Shown: positions 6,313 to 16,172, counted from the first letter of the stretch. The stretch is 34,506 bases of DNA from Turicibacter sp. (GCA_030531025.1 JAUMTV010000015.1:1-34506), one strand, 5' to 3'. Notes: generated by a model from the letters alone, not told the origin. Made by a program: numbers and translations.

Positions 6313-7449
6313 TTGAAAATTAAAGTTGATCGTCAATTGTTATTAACCCAACTGTCGTATATCAGCAAGGCAATTCCTTCAAAAACACCACTACCAGTTT
6401 TAACAGGAATTAAATTTGTGGTTGCAGAAGAAGGACTTTATTTAACAACAAGTGATTCAGATATTACGATTAATACGTTCTTACCATTAGAGATAAATGA
6501 TACACAAGTCATTCGAATCGATTCGGTGGGATCAATCATTATTCCAGGAAAATACTTTATTGAAATCATCAAAAAACTAAATGGTGATAATATCGAGATT
6601 AGTACATTTGAAGGAAATTATGTCACAATCAAATGTGGACGAAGTGAGTATACATTAAATGGATTTGATGTTTCTCAATATCCAAATATCGAATTAATTA
6701 AACACGATAATCCAATTCATTTAGAAAAACAATTATTAAAGACAATTATTCGTCAAACGGTATTCTCAACAGCTAGTAGTGAAAACCGCCCAGTCTTAAC
6801 AGGTGTTAACTTCCGTTATGATGCAGATGAATTAATGTGTGTTGCAACAGATAGTTTCCGTTTATCAAAAAAGACAGTGTTATTAAACAAATTACATGAA
6901 CCGTTTAATATTGTCATTCCTGGACGTAGCTTAATTGAATTATCAAAAATTTTAGATGATTCTCATGAATCAGTAGATGTTTACTTATCAAATAATCAAA
7001 TCTTATTCCAAATTGGAAATATTTCATTCCAATCACGTTTATTAGATGGAATTTATCCTGAAACAAAAGAATTTGTTCCAACAACATTCGGTATTGAAAT
7101 TAAAGCAAATTATCATGAATTATATAATGCTTTTGATCGTGCTGCTTTAATTGCACGTGATCAAGTTTCAAATGTGGTTAAATTAAACATTTTACCTGAA
7201 GAAGGGAAATTACTGATTACAGCAAATTCTCCGGAAGTCGGAAAAGTTGAAGAAGAAGTTCAAGTAGAGATGTTATCTGGAGGAGAGTTACGTATTGCAT
7301 GTAGTGCATTATTTATTATTGATGCCTTAAAAGCAATTAATAATTCTGATGTTATCATGAGTTTTAATGGAGATATGCGTCCATTTATCTTACGTGATCA
7401 ATATGATGAAACAACAATTCAATTAATTGTACCTGTACGTATGGAGTAA
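6313..7449 (+). CDS. dnaN: DNA polymerase III sliding clamp (beta)
   Basis: A 378-residue clamp, the same length as in B. subtilis. It encircles DNA and tethers the replicative polymerase. The three similar clamp domains are visible; the N-terminus KAIPSKTPLPVLTGIKF, the middle SSENRPVLTGVNF and the C-terminal LIVPVRME are typical. I chose TTG 6313 (protein MKIKVDRQ) because AGGAGTGAT at 6300-6308 is then the ribosome binding site. The GTG at 6304 is part of that site. It is followed by a terminator, so unlike in Bacillus it is not continuous with yaaA and recF. Confidence 0.97.
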   Translation: MKIKVDRQLLLTQLSYISKAIPSKTPLPVLTGIKFVVAEEGLYLTTSDSDITINTFLPLEINDTQVIRIDSVGSIIIPGKYFIEIIKKLNGDNIEISTFEGNYVTIKCGRSEYTLNGFDVSQYPNIELIKHDNPIHLEKQLLKTIIRQTVFSTASSENRPVLTGVNFRYDADELMCVATDSFRLSKKTVLLNKLHEPFNIVIPGRSLIELSKILDDSHESVDVYLSNNQILFQIGNISFQSRLLDGIYPETKEFVPTTFGIEIKANYHELYNAFDRAALIARDQVSNVVKLNILPEEGKLLITANSPEVGKVEEEVQVEMLSGGELRIACSALFIIDALKAINNSDVIMSFNGDMRPFILRDQYDETTIQLIVPVRME

Positions 7450-7452
7450 AAG

Positions 7453-7476
7453 AGAGCTGTTAGGCTCTTTTTTTTG
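7453..7476 (+). terminator. dnaN terminator
   Basis: Stem AGAGC (7453-7457) with GCTCT (7464-7468), 6-base loop, followed by a run of T. Confidence 0.75.
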
Positions 7477-7705
7477 TGGATAAGTGGATAGTTATCTACA
7501 AGGTACCTAACTAGTTTTGATATTTTTTGATAAAATTTGATAGATTTTATTGCTGATTTTAAATAGGATTTAGTGAAATTCGAAGAATTAGATTGTGGAT
7601 AACAGAAGTTTTTATTTATTTAGATTGACCTTAGAGGATGATTGTAGGAAAACTTTGAGAAAATTAGTAAAACCGATACTTTATAGGAACATAAATGTAT
7701 CCACA
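7475..7705. other. DnaA-box group downstream of dnaN
   Basis: The 330-base gap between dnaN and the exporter has no gene. It contains perfect DnaA boxes TGTGGATAA at 7475-7483 and 7594-7602, and one-mismatch sites TTATCTACA (7492-7500) and GTATCCACA (7697-7705). It may titrate DnaA or extend the origin. Confidence 0.6.
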
Positions 7706-7763
7706 GAATTTCATTTTTATAGCTAAATGAACTAGAGATCTATCCTTTGATGAAGTTTTTGTT

Positions 7764-7792
7764 TAAAAAAAGACCAACTACAAGAGTTGGTC
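7764..7792 (-). terminator. ABC exporter terminator
   Basis: Perfect 8-base stem GACCAACT (7772-7779) / AGTTGGTC (7785-7792), with a T run leftward. Confidence 0.85.
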
Positions 7793-7804
7793 GGAGTAAT
7801 TAAT

Positions 7805-9061
7805 TTATGATTTTTTTGTTGCCTGAATAAATTTCTTAAAGACAGAATCACCTGAATAGTTCAAGACACCATTTTTATAAACACGTGCTCCAAATGTTAG
7901 TATGATGATGATCACTGCAATATTTAAAGCGATTGAAAGCCAAATCATCGGTGTTGATACCGTCATAGTTGCAACACGTAATGGCATAATGTATGGTGAA
8001 ATAAATGGAATCATTGACATGATTTTAATAAATGGTGCTTCTGGAGAGGTCATTCCAAAAATTCCAATGTAGAATGAAACCATGCCAATTATCATAATTG
8101 GTGAAATTGCAATTTGATATTCTTCCACAGAACTAATGATGGAACTTAAAATGAGAACACTCACTAAATAAACAAGATAGGCAACAATCGCAAAGATTAC
8201 GATGTAAACTACAATTTTTGCTTGCTCTGGCGAAATCATCATAGAGACACTTTCCATGATGTCAGTAGGTAAGCTTTTTAACATGTATTGAATGGAAATT
8301 AGAAAAAGTGCCATAAAGATAGTTAATTGTGTGAGTGCGTATAAGCTGTTATAAACAATTTTTCCATAAAGCTGTTTCATTGGAGAGATTGAAGTGATGA
8401 TAATTTCCATGACACGAGAGGTTTTTTCCTCCATAATCTCTTGTCCTGCATAAACAGAATACAAATATGAAAATAAGAAAATTAAGATAATTGAAATATA
8501 GGCAATAGCTAGATTTCCCATAGATTCTTCTGCGGTTTGGGCATTTTTATCTAAAGAGATCTTTTCCATGGAAAAGTTTTGAGTCAATAAATTAATTTGC
8601 TCTTGTGTTAAACCCGCAGATTGCATGGCCATTTCTTTGTTATAGCTAGATAAGACTTGTTCACCGATAGTATAAAATGAATTGTTTGAAAAATCTTTAG
8701 CGACATAAGTAGCCTGAAGTAGGTTTTGGTTATTGTAACTGATAATGAAGTAAGCAGAGATATCCCCATCTGTTACTTTTTGTTTAAGGGTTTCTTCAGA
8801 CTCGGTACTTTGTTCTAAAATAACATCGGGTAATAAACTATTAAAATCTTGTTCAAATCTTGAATAAATCTGATTTGTTTCATCCACAATAACAATCGTC
8901 TCAGAATAATCAAAAGTTTCATTGAAAAATTTAACAATAGATCCAAGTTGACTGACGACTAATCCAACTACGATTAAGAAAATATTAAAACTGATAAATG
9001 TCTTACTTTTTATTTTTCGCAAATAGTTATACAGTACATAATTCCAAAATTTACTCTTCAT
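7805..9061 (-). CDS. ABC-2 type permease, NatB/YhaP-like
   Basis: A 418-residue membrane subunit of an ABC exporter. It has an N-terminal transmembrane segment (about 20-42), a long extracytoplasmic domain (about 45-180), then about five more segments toward the C-terminus, the ABC2_membrane_3 layout seen in NatB and YhaP. I chose ATG 9061 (MKSKFWNYV) because AAGGTGG lies 8 bases before it; a longer in-frame version starts at 9109. It overlaps the ATPase gene by 11 bases, indicating translational coupling. Substrate cannot be told from sequence; sodium or a peptide/drug are family possibilities. Confidence 0.85.
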   Translation of the reverse strand: MKSKFWNYVLYNYLRKIKSKTFISFNIFLIVVGLVVSQLGSIVKFFNETFDYSETIVIVDETNQIYSRFEQDFNSLLPDVILEQSTESEETLKQKVTDGDISAYFIISYNNQNLLQATYVAKDFSNNSFYTIGEQVLSSYNKEMAMQSAGLTQEQINLLTQNFSMEKISLDKNAQTAEESMGNLAIAYISIILIFLFSYLYSVYAGQEIMEEKTSRVMEIIITSISPMKQLYGKIVYNSLYALTQLTIFMALFLISIQYMLKSLPTDIMESVSMMISPEQAKIVVYIVIFAIVAYLVYLVSVLILSSIISSVEEYQIAISPIMIIGMVSFYIGIFGMTSPEAPFIKIMSMIPFISPYIMPLRVATMTVSTPMIWLSIALNIAVIIIILTFGARVYKNGVLNYSGDSVFKKFIQATKKS

Positions 9062-9950
9062 AAGCTTGTCCCACCTTTTCAATAAAAATTTCATGTAATG
9101 ATGGTTCACATATCACAAATTTTTCAATTTGATGTTCAGGTTTTAAAGCATTGAAGATAGTAGAAGTATACTGTTTGTCATCAATTCGTACACACCAGGC
9201 ATCTTGTTGGCGTGTTACTTCAATGACATGAGGGATTGATTGAAGATAATCAGCTTCTAGTTGGCCTTGAATTAAAACAGTGCGTGCATTATAACGTTGT
9301 TTGATTTCTTTTAAATGCCCTTGTAAAACAGTTTTTCCTTTACGAAGGATAGTGACACGATCACAAAGTGTTTCTATATGTTCCATTCGATGTGAAGAGA
9401 AGATAATTGTTTTTCCTTGGTTTTTAAAGTTAATGATTTCTTCTTTCATCATTTCTAAGTTGATTGGATCTAGTCCCGTGAATGGTTCATCTAAAATAAT
9501 GAGTTCTGGATTGTGGATAACAGCACAGATAAATTGAATCTTTTGTTGGTTTCCTTTTGATAATTCTTTAATTTTTTTATTTTTATAGTCGGAGATATTA
9601 AATTTCTCAAGCCAATGATCTAATTCTTTTTCAATTTTATCTTCGCTCATTCCTTTTAGCATGGCAAGATAGCTGACTTGAGTTTTAACTGTTAATTTTT
9701 GAAGAAGTGCACGTTCTTCAGGTAAATATCCAATTAGATCATTAATGGATTCGTTCATCGGGCGACCATCCCAGCTAATGTCACCTGATGTTTGTTCATA
9801 AAGACCCAAAATCATTCGAAATGTTGTTGTTTTACCTGCACCATTCGCTCCAAGTAAACCGTAAATTTCCCCTTTTTGAAGACTAAGATTTAAATCCATG
9901 ACTGCATGGGTGTCATGAAAAATCTTATTTACATTTTTTAAAATTAGCAC
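9051..9950 (-). CDS. ABC transporter ATPase, NatA/YhaQ-like
   Basis: A 299-residue ATPase that powers the adjacent permease. Walker A GANGAGKTT (about 34-42), signature LSKGNQQK (about 129), Walker B LIILDEPFTGLDP (about 150) and H-loop FSSHRMEH (about 184) are all present. A C-terminal extension (about 220-299, ending EIFIEKVGQAYEE) matches the DUF4162-type tail of this subfamily. The start is GTG 9950 with GGGGGG 7-12 bases upstream. The pair faces against the replication direction and splits dnaN from mnmG. A perfect DnaA-box sequence inside it (9512-9520) is probably coding chance. Confidence 0.9.
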   Translation of the reverse strand: MLILKNVNKIFHDTHAVMDLNLSLQKGEIYGLLGANGAGKTTTFRMILGLYEQTSGDISWDGRPMNESINDLIGYLPEERALLQKLTVKTQVSYLAMLKGMSEDKIEKELDHWLEKFNISDYKNKKIKELSKGNQQKIQFICAVIHNPELIILDEPFTGLDPINLEMMKEEIINFKNQGKTIIFSSHRMEHIETLCDRVTILRKGKTVLQGHLKEIKQRYNARTVLIQGQLEADYLQSIPHVIEVTRQQDAWCVRIDDKQYTSTIFNALKPEHQIEKFVICEPSLHEIFIEKVGQAYEE

Positions 9951-10264
9951 TTGTTTCCCCCCTGTTGTCAGAATTAAAACAATAAAGCGAGTTAGTCGAA
10001 GACATTGATATGTCTATTATGATATACATTACTTTAGATGACAACTTTAAAATATAATAAAATTTGGATATTTCTCCTCTATCTTAAATTTAAAGTGGTA
10101 AAAGTGTAGGAAATAGTCAAAAAAAGTTTTTTATTATCAATTTTTGTTTACTATTTTATACACAGATGTTATTTTTATTGTTTATTGTCGAGTTTTAGAT
10201 GTAAAATAAGAATAGTATTTTAATAGAGTTGAAGTTTAGATGTTTACTGCAAGGAGTGAGCTTT
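9951..10264. other. Divergent gap between exporter and mnmG
   Basis: A 314-base AT-rich gap between divergent genes. It must hold promoters for both, but I see no clean -35/-10 pair. TGTCGAG (10186-10192) is a 6/7 match to the 0A box. Nothing else recognised. Confidence 0.4.
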
Positions 10265-12145
10265 ATGATATATGATGTAATCGTCGTAGGTGGAGGGCAC
10301 GCTGGAATTGAAGCAGCTCTTGCACCAGCACGAATGGGTTGCAAGACATTAATGGTAACTGGAGATATTAATCGTATTGGACATATGCCATGTAATCCAG
10401 CCATTGGTGGACCAGCAAAAGGAATCGTTGTCCGTGAAATTGATGCATTGGGTGGAGAAATGGGAGTTAACACCGATAAAACTCACATCCAAATGCGTAT
10501 GTTAAACACAGGAAAAGGTCCTGCAGTTCGTGCGCTACGTGCACAAGCTGATAAAGTGGAGTACCCACGTGAAATGCAAAAAACAGTCTTATCTCAAGAA
10601 AACTTAGAGGTTAAAGAAGCAATTGTGGATAAGTTAATTGTGGAAGATGGTGTTGTAAAAGGAGTTCAATTTGAATCTGGTGAACAACTTCTTTCAAAAA
10701 CTGTTATTTTAACAACAGGAACATATATGCACGCTAAAGTCATGATCAGTGATGAGATTACGTTAAGCGGACCTGATGGAGCTAAAACTTCATTAGGATT
10801 ATCTCAAAACTTAAAAGATTTAGGATTTGAATTATTCCGTTTAAAAACAGGAACACCACCGCGTGTTGCAGCAGATAGTGTTGATTTTTCAAAAACAGAA
10901 ATTCAACCTGGTGACGATGTGATTCGTGCGTTTAGTTTTGATACAAAAGAACATTTACCACTTGAAGATCAAGTACCATGTTATTTAACTTATACAGGAG
11001 AAGAGACACATCGTATTATTATGGATAATTTAGAGCGTTCATCGATGTATTCTGGTGCTGTTGAAGGGGTAGGACCACGTTATTGCCCATCGATTGAAGA
11101 TAAAATTGTCCGTTTCAATGATAAACCACGTCATCAAATCTTCTTAGAGCCAGAAAGTAAACACATTCCAGAAATTTATGTTCAAGGATTCTCAAGTAGT
11201 TTACCACGTGAGGTTCAAGAAGAAATGATTCGTACGATTCCAGGTCTTGAAAATTGCCGTATTGTCAAATATGCTTATGCGATTGAATATGATGCGATTA
11301 AACCTGTTCAATTATGGCCATCACTTGAGACGAAGTTAGTTAAAAACTTATATAGTGCAGGACAAATTAACGGAACGAGTGGATATGAAGAAGCAGCGGG
11401 TCAAGGAATTATGGCCGGAATTAATGCTGCTCTTCGTGTTCAAGGAAAAGATCCATTAATCTTAAAACGTAGTGAAGCGTATATCGGGGTATTAATTGAT
11501 GATTTAGTGACAAAAGGAACGTTAGAACCTTATCGTTTATTAACATCTCGTGCCGAGTATCGTTTATTATTACGTCATGACAATGCCGATTTACGTTTAC
11601 GTGAATATGGACGTCAAGTTGGACTAGTAAATGATAAAAAGTATGAAGCATTTTTACATAAAAAAGCTGAAATTGCGGCTGAAAAAGAACGTCTATCAGA
11701 AATTAAAATTACCCCTAAAGGAAATACAAATGAGTATTTAGCAACGATCCCATCATCACCACTTAAAGATGGGATTACAGCTTTAGAACTTTTAAAACGT
11801 CCAGAAATTACTTATGAACATATCCACAACTTAATTGAAGAGAAAAATGAATCAATTTCTGCTGAAGCAATTGAGCAATTAGAAATTCAAGTGAAGTATG
11901 AAGGATATATTAACAAGGCGCTTCAACAAGTAGAGAAAGTACAAAAAGTTGAAGAGAAAAAAATCCCAGACCATATTGATTACGATGATGTACCAAATTT
12001 AGCGATTGAGGCGAAGCAAAAATTAAAAGATATTCGTCCATTAACGATTGGTCAAGCAAGTCGTATTTCAGGTGTGAACCCTGCAGATATTTCAATTTTA
12101 ATGGTCTATATTGAATCAGGTCGTGCAAATAAAGTTAGTGAATAA
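10265..12145 (+). CDS. mnmG: tRNA modification enzyme MnmG (GidA)
   Basis: A 626-residue FAD enzyme, partner of MnmE in wobble-uridine modification. The FAD dinucleotide-binding motif is [12 protein letters not shown] near the N-terminus. [13 protein letters not shown], the cysteine motif [11 protein letters not shown] and [13 protein letters not shown] are typical, and the C-terminal helical MnmE-binding domain ends [19 protein letters not shown] 10265 follows AAGGAGTGAG (10251-10260) and gives the family [14 protein letters not shown] start; an upstream in-frame start at 10229 lacks a site. Normal length. It heads the mnmG-rsmG-noc unit, away from mnmE. Confidence 0.97.
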   Translation: MIYDVIVVGGGHAGIEAALAPARMGCKTLMVTGDINRIGHMPCNPAIGGPAKGIVVREIDALGGEMGVNTDKTHIQMRMLNTGKGPAVRALRAQADKVEYPREMQKTVLSQENLEVKEAIVDKLIVEDGVVKGVQFESGEQLLSKTVILTTGTYMHAKVMISDEITLSGPDGAKTSLGLSQNLKDLGFELFRLKTGTPPRVAADSVDFSKTEIQPGDDVIRAFSFDTKEHLPLEDQVPCYLTYTGEETHRIIMDNLERSSMYSGAVEGVGPRYCPSIEDKIVRFNDKPRHQIFLEPESKHIPEIYVQGFSSSLPREVQEEMIRTIPGLENCRIVKYAYAIEYDAIKPVQLWPSLETKLVKNLYSAGQINGTSGYEEAAGQGIMAGINAALRVQGKDPLILKRSEAYIGVLIDDLVTKGTLEPYRLLTSRAEYRLLLRHDNADLRLREYGRQVGLVNDKKYEAFLHKKAEIAAEKERLSEIKITPKGNTNEYLATIPSSPLKDGITALELLKRPEITYEHIHNLIEEKNESISAEAIEQLEIQVKYEGYINKALQQVEKVQKVEEKKIPDHIDYDDVPNLAIEAKQKLKDIRPLTIGQASRISGVNPADISILMVYIESGRANKVSE

Positions 12146-12150
12146 TAACA

Positions 12151-12184
12151 AGAGTTAAGGGAGGAAACTTCCTTAACTCTTTAT
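12151..12184 (+). terminator. Hairpin after mnmG, weak terminator
   Basis: AGAGTTAAGG (12151-12160) pairs with CCTTAACTCT (12171-12180) but only a short T run follows. It may be a processing or attenuation signal rather than a full stop, since rsmG has no clear promoter of its own. Confidence 0.5.
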
Positions 12185-12207
12185 GTAGTCGTGAAGGAGT
12201 GGAAGAG

Positions 12208-12921
12208 ATGACACCGGAACAATTTTATGAGAACTTAAAAGAATTTAATATTGAGTTAACTGAGGAACAGAAGTGGCAGTTAAATCGTTATTATGAGTTA
12301 TTAGTTGAGTGGAATGAAAAAATGAACTTAACTGGTATTACAGAAATTAACGAAGTTTATTTAAAACATTTTTATGATTCATTAATTGGATTTTTAATGT
12401 TTAAAGATATCCACAGCTGTAAAACATTATGCGATGTTGGATCAGGAGCCGGTTTTCCAGCTTTACCTGTAAAAATCGTTTTTCCACATTTAAAGATGGA
12501 TTTAGTCGATTCCCTCGGAAAACGTGTGAATTTCTTAAATCATGTGATTGCTGAAACAAAACTTGAAAATATTACAGCTTATCATTCACGTGCTGAAGAG
12601 TATGCAGCAAAACATCGTGAATCATTTGATATTGTAACGGCTCGTGCGGTTGCTCGTTTAAACATTTTATCGGAGCTTTGTGTTCCTCTAGTTAAAGAAG
12701 GTGGATACTTCATCGCATTAAAAGGTCAAACGGGAGATGAAGAATTAGTAGAATCAAAACATGCCTTAGAAACATTTGGTGTAGAAATCATTGATGTTAA
12801 ACATATTGAACTACCAGAAGAAGCGGGATCGCGTACTAATATTTATACAAAAAAATACAAAAAGACACCGAAAAAGTATCCTCGTGCTTATGGGCAGATT
12901 AAAAATAAACCATTAAAATAG
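12208..12921 (+). CDS. rsmG: 16S rRNA G527 methyltransferase RsmG
   Basis: A 237-residue SAM-dependent enzyme that makes m7G at 16S position 527. Its loss gives low-level streptomycin resistance in other bacteria. The SAM motif is CDVGSGAGFPALPVKI (about 74-89), with VTARAVARLNIL and the C-terminal YKKTPKKYPRAYG (PKKYPR is typical). I chose ATG 12208; the GTG at 12199 sits in the ribosome binding site AAGGAG. It lies between mnmG and noc as in Bacillus. Confidence 0.96.
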   Translation: MTPEQFYENLKEFNIELTEEQKWQLNRYYELLVEWNEKMNLTGITEINEVYLKHFYDSLIGFLMFKDIHSCKTLCDVGSGAGFPALPVKIVFPHLKMDLVDSLGKRVNFLNHVIAETKLENITAYHSRAEEYAAKHRESFDIVTARAVARLNILSELCVPLVKEGGYFIALKGQTGDEELVESKHALETFGVEIIDVKHIELPEEAGSRTNIYTKKYKKTPKKYPRAYGQIKNKPLK

Positions 12922-13037
12922 CATTACTTGTCACGGTGAAGGACATTACTATATAAATTCTAGAAAAAAGAAGAAAAGTACGCTATAATTTAAACATTAA
13001 GTTTGATTTTTGATTTTTATTATAAGGGGGACATAGG

Positions 13038-13859
13038 GTGTTTAACATTTTTTCACGAGATGATTCACGGAATCAGCCAAAAGATGAAGTAACTCAATTG
13101 CCTATCTCAAAAATCGTTCCGAATAAATATCAACCACGAAATATTTTTAATGATGAAAAAATTTTGGAATTATCAGAATCAATTAAAGAACACGGTGTTA
13201 TTCAGCCAATTGTTGTTAGAAAGTTTAAAGATGGTTATGAAATTATTGCAGGGGAACGACGTTATCGAGCATCTAAATTAATTGGATTAGATAAAGTTCC
13301 TGCGATTATTCGTGATTATGATGATAAGCAGTCGGCTTCTATTGCCATTGTTGAAAATATTCAACGTGAAGATTTAACTGCGATTGAGGAGGCAGTCGCT
13401 TATAAACAGTTGATTGATTTACATGGAATTACTCAAGCTGCATTAGCTAAACAAATGGGGAAATCTCAATCAACGATTGCGAATAAAATTCGTTTATTAA
13501 ATTTATCTGAAGATGTTCAACAGGCAGTTTTAGAACGTAAAGTAACAGAGCGTCACGCACGTGCGTTGTTACTCGTTAAAGATGAAGCTCTTCAACTACA
13601 ACTTTTAGAGAAGATTATTGAGAAAGATTTAAATGTTTCTGAAACTGAACGTTTAATTGAAGAGACATTAAATCCTAAAGAAAAGGCAATTAAACCACAG
13701 ACGATTTCTCGTATGCCAAGAGATTGTCGTATTGCGATGAATACTTTTAAACAAGCAATTATGATGGTTGAAAAAACTGGTATGAAAGTAGAACATGAAA
13801 CAGAAGAATTAGATGATTCTTATGTGATTAAAATTTCATTACCGAAGCATAAGCGTTAG
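13038..13859 (+). CDS. noc: Nucleoid occlusion protein Noc
   Basis: A 273-residue ParB-like CTPase that binds Noc sites and blocks septation over the nucleoid. GERRYRAS and [13 protein letters not shown] are the CTP-binding motifs, and an HTH follows (ITQAALAKQMGKSQSTIANK). The N-terminus MFNIFSRDDSR fits the membrane-targeting amphipathic stretch of Noc. In the HTH it has Q and K at the positions that are R and T in ParB (SQSTIANK here, SRAYIANT in the downstream ParB), the known Noc/ParB specificity switch. Start GTG 13038 with AAGGGGG 7 bases upstream. Order rsmG-noc-soj-spo0J is conserved. Confidence 0.92.
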   Translation: MFNIFSRDDSRNQPKDEVTQLPISKIVPNKYQPRNIFNDEKILELSESIKEHGVIQPIVVRKFKDGYEIIAGERRYRASKLIGLDKVPAIIRDYDDKQSASIAIVENIQREDLTAIEEAVAYKQLIDLHGITQAALAKQMGKSQSTIANKIRLLNLSEDVQQAVLERKVTERHARALLLVKDEALQLQLLEKIIEKDLNVSETERLIEETLNPKEKAIKPQTISRMPRDCRIAMNTFKQAIMMVEKTGMKVEHETEELDDSYVIKISLPKHKR

Positions 13860-13864
13860 TAAAT

Positions 13865-13902
13865 AAAAACGACAGGTATATTTTTAATGCCTGTCATTTT
13901 TA
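13865..13902 (+). terminator. noc terminator
   Basis: GACAGGTAT (13871-13879) pairs with ATGCCTGTC (13887-13895), with one G-T pair, followed by TTTTTATTT. Confidence 0.8.
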
Positions 13903-13907
13903 TTTGT

Positions 13908-14120
13908 TGTGGATAAGTTAAAGGAACCAAAAAGATAAGAATTATAGTCAGTTCCTACTTACTAGGATTTAATTGTCGATATTGTAAAGATAGTTATCCA
14001 CAAGAGAAGATTATGAAGTTAATAAAGGATTATCAAGTTATTTCAGTTTGTCATGATTAATTAGGGGGGATCAATTCTACGAAAGTCAGTTGAGTTGATA
14101 AGAGGATGTGTTGTGGATAA
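13908..14120. other. Three perfect DnaA boxes between noc and soj
   Basis: Perfect TTATCCACA sites lie at 13908-13916 (minus), 13994-14002 (plus) and 14112-14120 (minus). A TGTCGAT at 13974-13980 is a 6/7 0A-box match. This is the densest set of exact boxes in the window, about 8 kb from dnaA. Confidence 0.6.
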
Positions 14121-14345
14121 CTCTAGATATGAATTGACTGATCAGCTCTTAAAAGAAGCATAAGAAGTTAATAAAATTGACCATTTATACGGAGAGAAAG
14201 TTGCTATGTTAAAAATTATGTGGCTGTGGAAAGATTTATGAGGGGACGATTAATTGATGGAGATGGATTAACGGCTAGTTTATTAAAAAAATCAGGAATT
14301 AAAATTTATACTGAGAAAAACTTTAATCAAGCATTTAAAACGTGA
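14013..14345 (+). pseudogene. Decayed unrecognised gene between noc and soj
   Basis: Reading from ATG 14013 gives 15 codons to TAA at 14058. The reading then continues in the next frame from about 14065, through sequence such as RGCVVDNSRYELTDQLLKEA, to TAA 14161 and on to EVNKIDHLYGEKVA. It returns to the first frame at about 14190-14215, runs through ERFMRGRLIDGDGLT and LLKKSGIKIYTEKNF, and ends at TGA 14343. Protein-like text continues across two stops and two frame changes, which suggests a recently broken gene of about 110 residues. I do not recognise the family, and the ATG has only a weak ribosome binding site. Confidence 0.4.
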
Positions 14346-14486
14346 GATTTTATGACATTTTTCCTCTAGTTAGATAATAAAAAATCGAAGATTGTAAATA
14401 ATAATAATCGATTTTACATATTGCTTTAAAAAGTCTAAAATTTACTGATCAAGTTCCAAAATTTTTTTTCATAACTAATCATTTCA

Positions 14487-14495
14487 TGGTAAAAT
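14487..14495 (+). promoter_or_regulatory. soj promoter, extended -10
   Basis: TGGTAAAAT (14487-14495) is an extended -10 31 bases before the soj start. The -35 is weak. Confidence 0.5.
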
Positions 14496-14525
14496 ATTAG
14501 CAAGTATGACTTTAGGAGGGTTAAT

Positions 14526-15293
14526 ATGGGGAAAATTATCGCTATAACGAACCAAAAAGGTGGAGTTGGTAAGACGACATCTAGTATTAACTTATCAGCA
14601 TCCTTGGCTTACTTGGGTCATAAAGTATTACTTGTTGATATGGATCCCCAAGCTAACGCCTCTACTGGTATCGGTGTGTATAAAGGCGATGCTGAGTTAA
14701 CAGTTTTTGACTTATTAGTGGATGAGATTCCAACTAATCAAGTTATTTTAAAAACAAATGAAGAAAATTTATTTTTAATTCCATCGTCACAAGAATTAGC
14801 TGGTTTTGAATCAATGATTGTGATGGAAAAAGATCGTGAATTTAAGTTATTACCAAAACTTGAACAGGTGAAGGAATATTTTGATTATATTATTATCGAT
14901 TGTCCACCATCGCTTGGACTTTTAACAATTAATGCATTATCGGCAGCAGATTCGACGTTAATTCCGGTACAGTGTGAATATTATGCGTTAGAAGGTTTAA
15001 CACAATTATTAAATACTATTCGTATTGTTCAACGCCGCTTAAATCGAAATTTATCGATTGAAGGGGTATTATTAACGATGCTTGATCGTCGTACACGTTT
15101 AGGGTTAGATGTGATTAATGAAGTTAAGTTATATTTTAAAGAAAAAGTGTTTAATACAATTATTCCACGTCTAGTTCGTTTAAGTGAGGCGCCATCATTC
15201 GGAAAGTCAATTATTGCTTATGATCAAAAATCGTCAGCTGCTCAATTTTATATTGATTTAGCTAAAGAGGTGGTTAAAAATAATGTCGACTAA
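14526..15293 (+). CDS. soj: Chromosome partitioning ATPase Soj (ParA)
   Basis: A 255-residue deviant Walker ATPase. It binds DNA as an ATP dimer, works with ParB in origin segregation, and in Bacillus also controls DnaA. KGGVGKTT (11-18) is the deviant Walker A with its signature lysine. DMDPQANAS (about 39-47) and [10 protein letters not shown] (about 120) follow. AGGAGGG lies 5 bases before the ATG. Its stop overlaps the spo0J start by 11 bases. Length is typical of chromosomal Soj. Confidence 0.97.
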   Translation: MGKIIAITNQKGGVGKTTSSINLSASLAYLGHKVLLVDMDPQANASTGIGVYKGDAELTVFDLLVDEIPTNQVILKTNEENLFLIPSSQELAGFESMIVMEKDREFKLLPKLEQVKEYFDYIIIDCPPSLGLLTINALSAADSTLIPVQCEYYALEGLTQLLNTIRIVQRRLNRNLSIEGVLLTMLDRRTRLGLDVINEVKLYFKEKVFNTIIPRLVRLSEAPSFGKSIIAYDQKSSAAQFYIDLAKEVVKNNVD

Positions 15294-16155
15294 TAGATTA
15301 GGAAGAGGTTTAGGTGCACTATTTCAAGAACATGATATTGAAAGTATTGAGTCATTTGAACAAGTAAAAGAGGGAGAAGTTATTCACCAATTAGAGGTGA
15401 ATAGTTTAAGACCCAATCCATATCAACCACGAAAGTATTTTGATGAGAATAAGATTAAAGAATTAGCGATGTCAATTAAAGAGCACGGTGTGTTCCAACC
15501 GATTATCGTAAAAAAAGATATTAAAGGTTATATTATTATTGCAGGAGAACGTCGTTATCGTGCAGCGCAAAAAGCGGGATTAGAAACGATTCCAGCGATC
15601 ATTCGTGAGTTTAATGATCATTTAATGATGGAGTATGCGTTAATTGAAAATTTACAACGTGAGGATTTAACAGCTATTGAAGAAGCAGAGGCATATCGTA
15701 TGTTAATGCAAAAGTTAGATTTAACTCAAGAACGTTTAGGTGAGCGTCTAGGTAAAAGTCGTGCATATATTGCAAATACAATGCGTTTATTACAATTACC
15801 ACGTTCTGTTCAAGATGATATTGAGAATAATGTGATTTCAGTTGGACATGGGAAAGTTTTAGCAGGTTTAAAAGACGAGGAATTAATTTTAAAATTAACG
15901 AATATTATTAAAGAAAAGCAAATTTCAGTGCGCGAGCTAGAAGAACTAGTCAAACAAGTTGGAACAGCTCAACCTGAAGAAAAGAAGACCAAAAAAGAAG
16001 TAAACCCACATCTAGAGTACGTGGAGTCGAATTTGAAGTCTTATTTTGGAACAAAAGTTAAAATTAAAGAAAAACAGGGAAAAGGTCAGATTATTATCGA
16101 TTATGTGACAATGGATGATTTAAATCGTTTGCTCGAAATGATGGGATTGGAATAA
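15283..16155 (+). CDS. spo0J: Chromosome partitioning protein ParB (Spo0J)
   Basis: A 290-residue CTP-dependent clamp that loads at parS, spreads and recruits SMC. The N-terminal LGRGLGALF is the Soj-stimulating motif. GERRYRAA and ENLQREDL are CTP-binding motifs, the HTH contains [10 protein letters not shown] with the ParB-type R and T, and a C-terminal dimerisation domain follows. It is co-translated with soj through an 11-base overlap. A parS-like palindrome is at 23486-23501 in this window. Confidence 0.97.
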   Translation: MSTNRLGRGLGALFQEHDIESIESFEQVKEGEVIHQLEVNSLRPNPYQPRKYFDENKIKELAMSIKEHGVFQPIIVKKDIKGYIIIAGERRYRAAQKAGLETIPAIIREFNDHLMMEYALIENLQREDLTAIEEAEAYRMLMQKLDLTQERLGERLGKSRAYIANTMRLLQLPRSVQDDIENNVISVGHGKVLAGLKDEELILKLTNIIKEKQISVRELEELVKQVGTAQPEEKKTKKEVNPHLEYVESNLKSYFGTKVKIKEKQGKGQIIIDYVTMDDLNRLLEMMGLE

Positions 16156-16172
16156 GCTAAGGAGTGAGCAAA

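Noticed and set aside
9512..9520. Perfect DnaA box inside the ABC ATPase gene
   Set aside because: It encodes conserved residues (IHNPE) before Walker B, so it is probably coding coincidence. The same holds for the box at 10624-10632 in mnmG.
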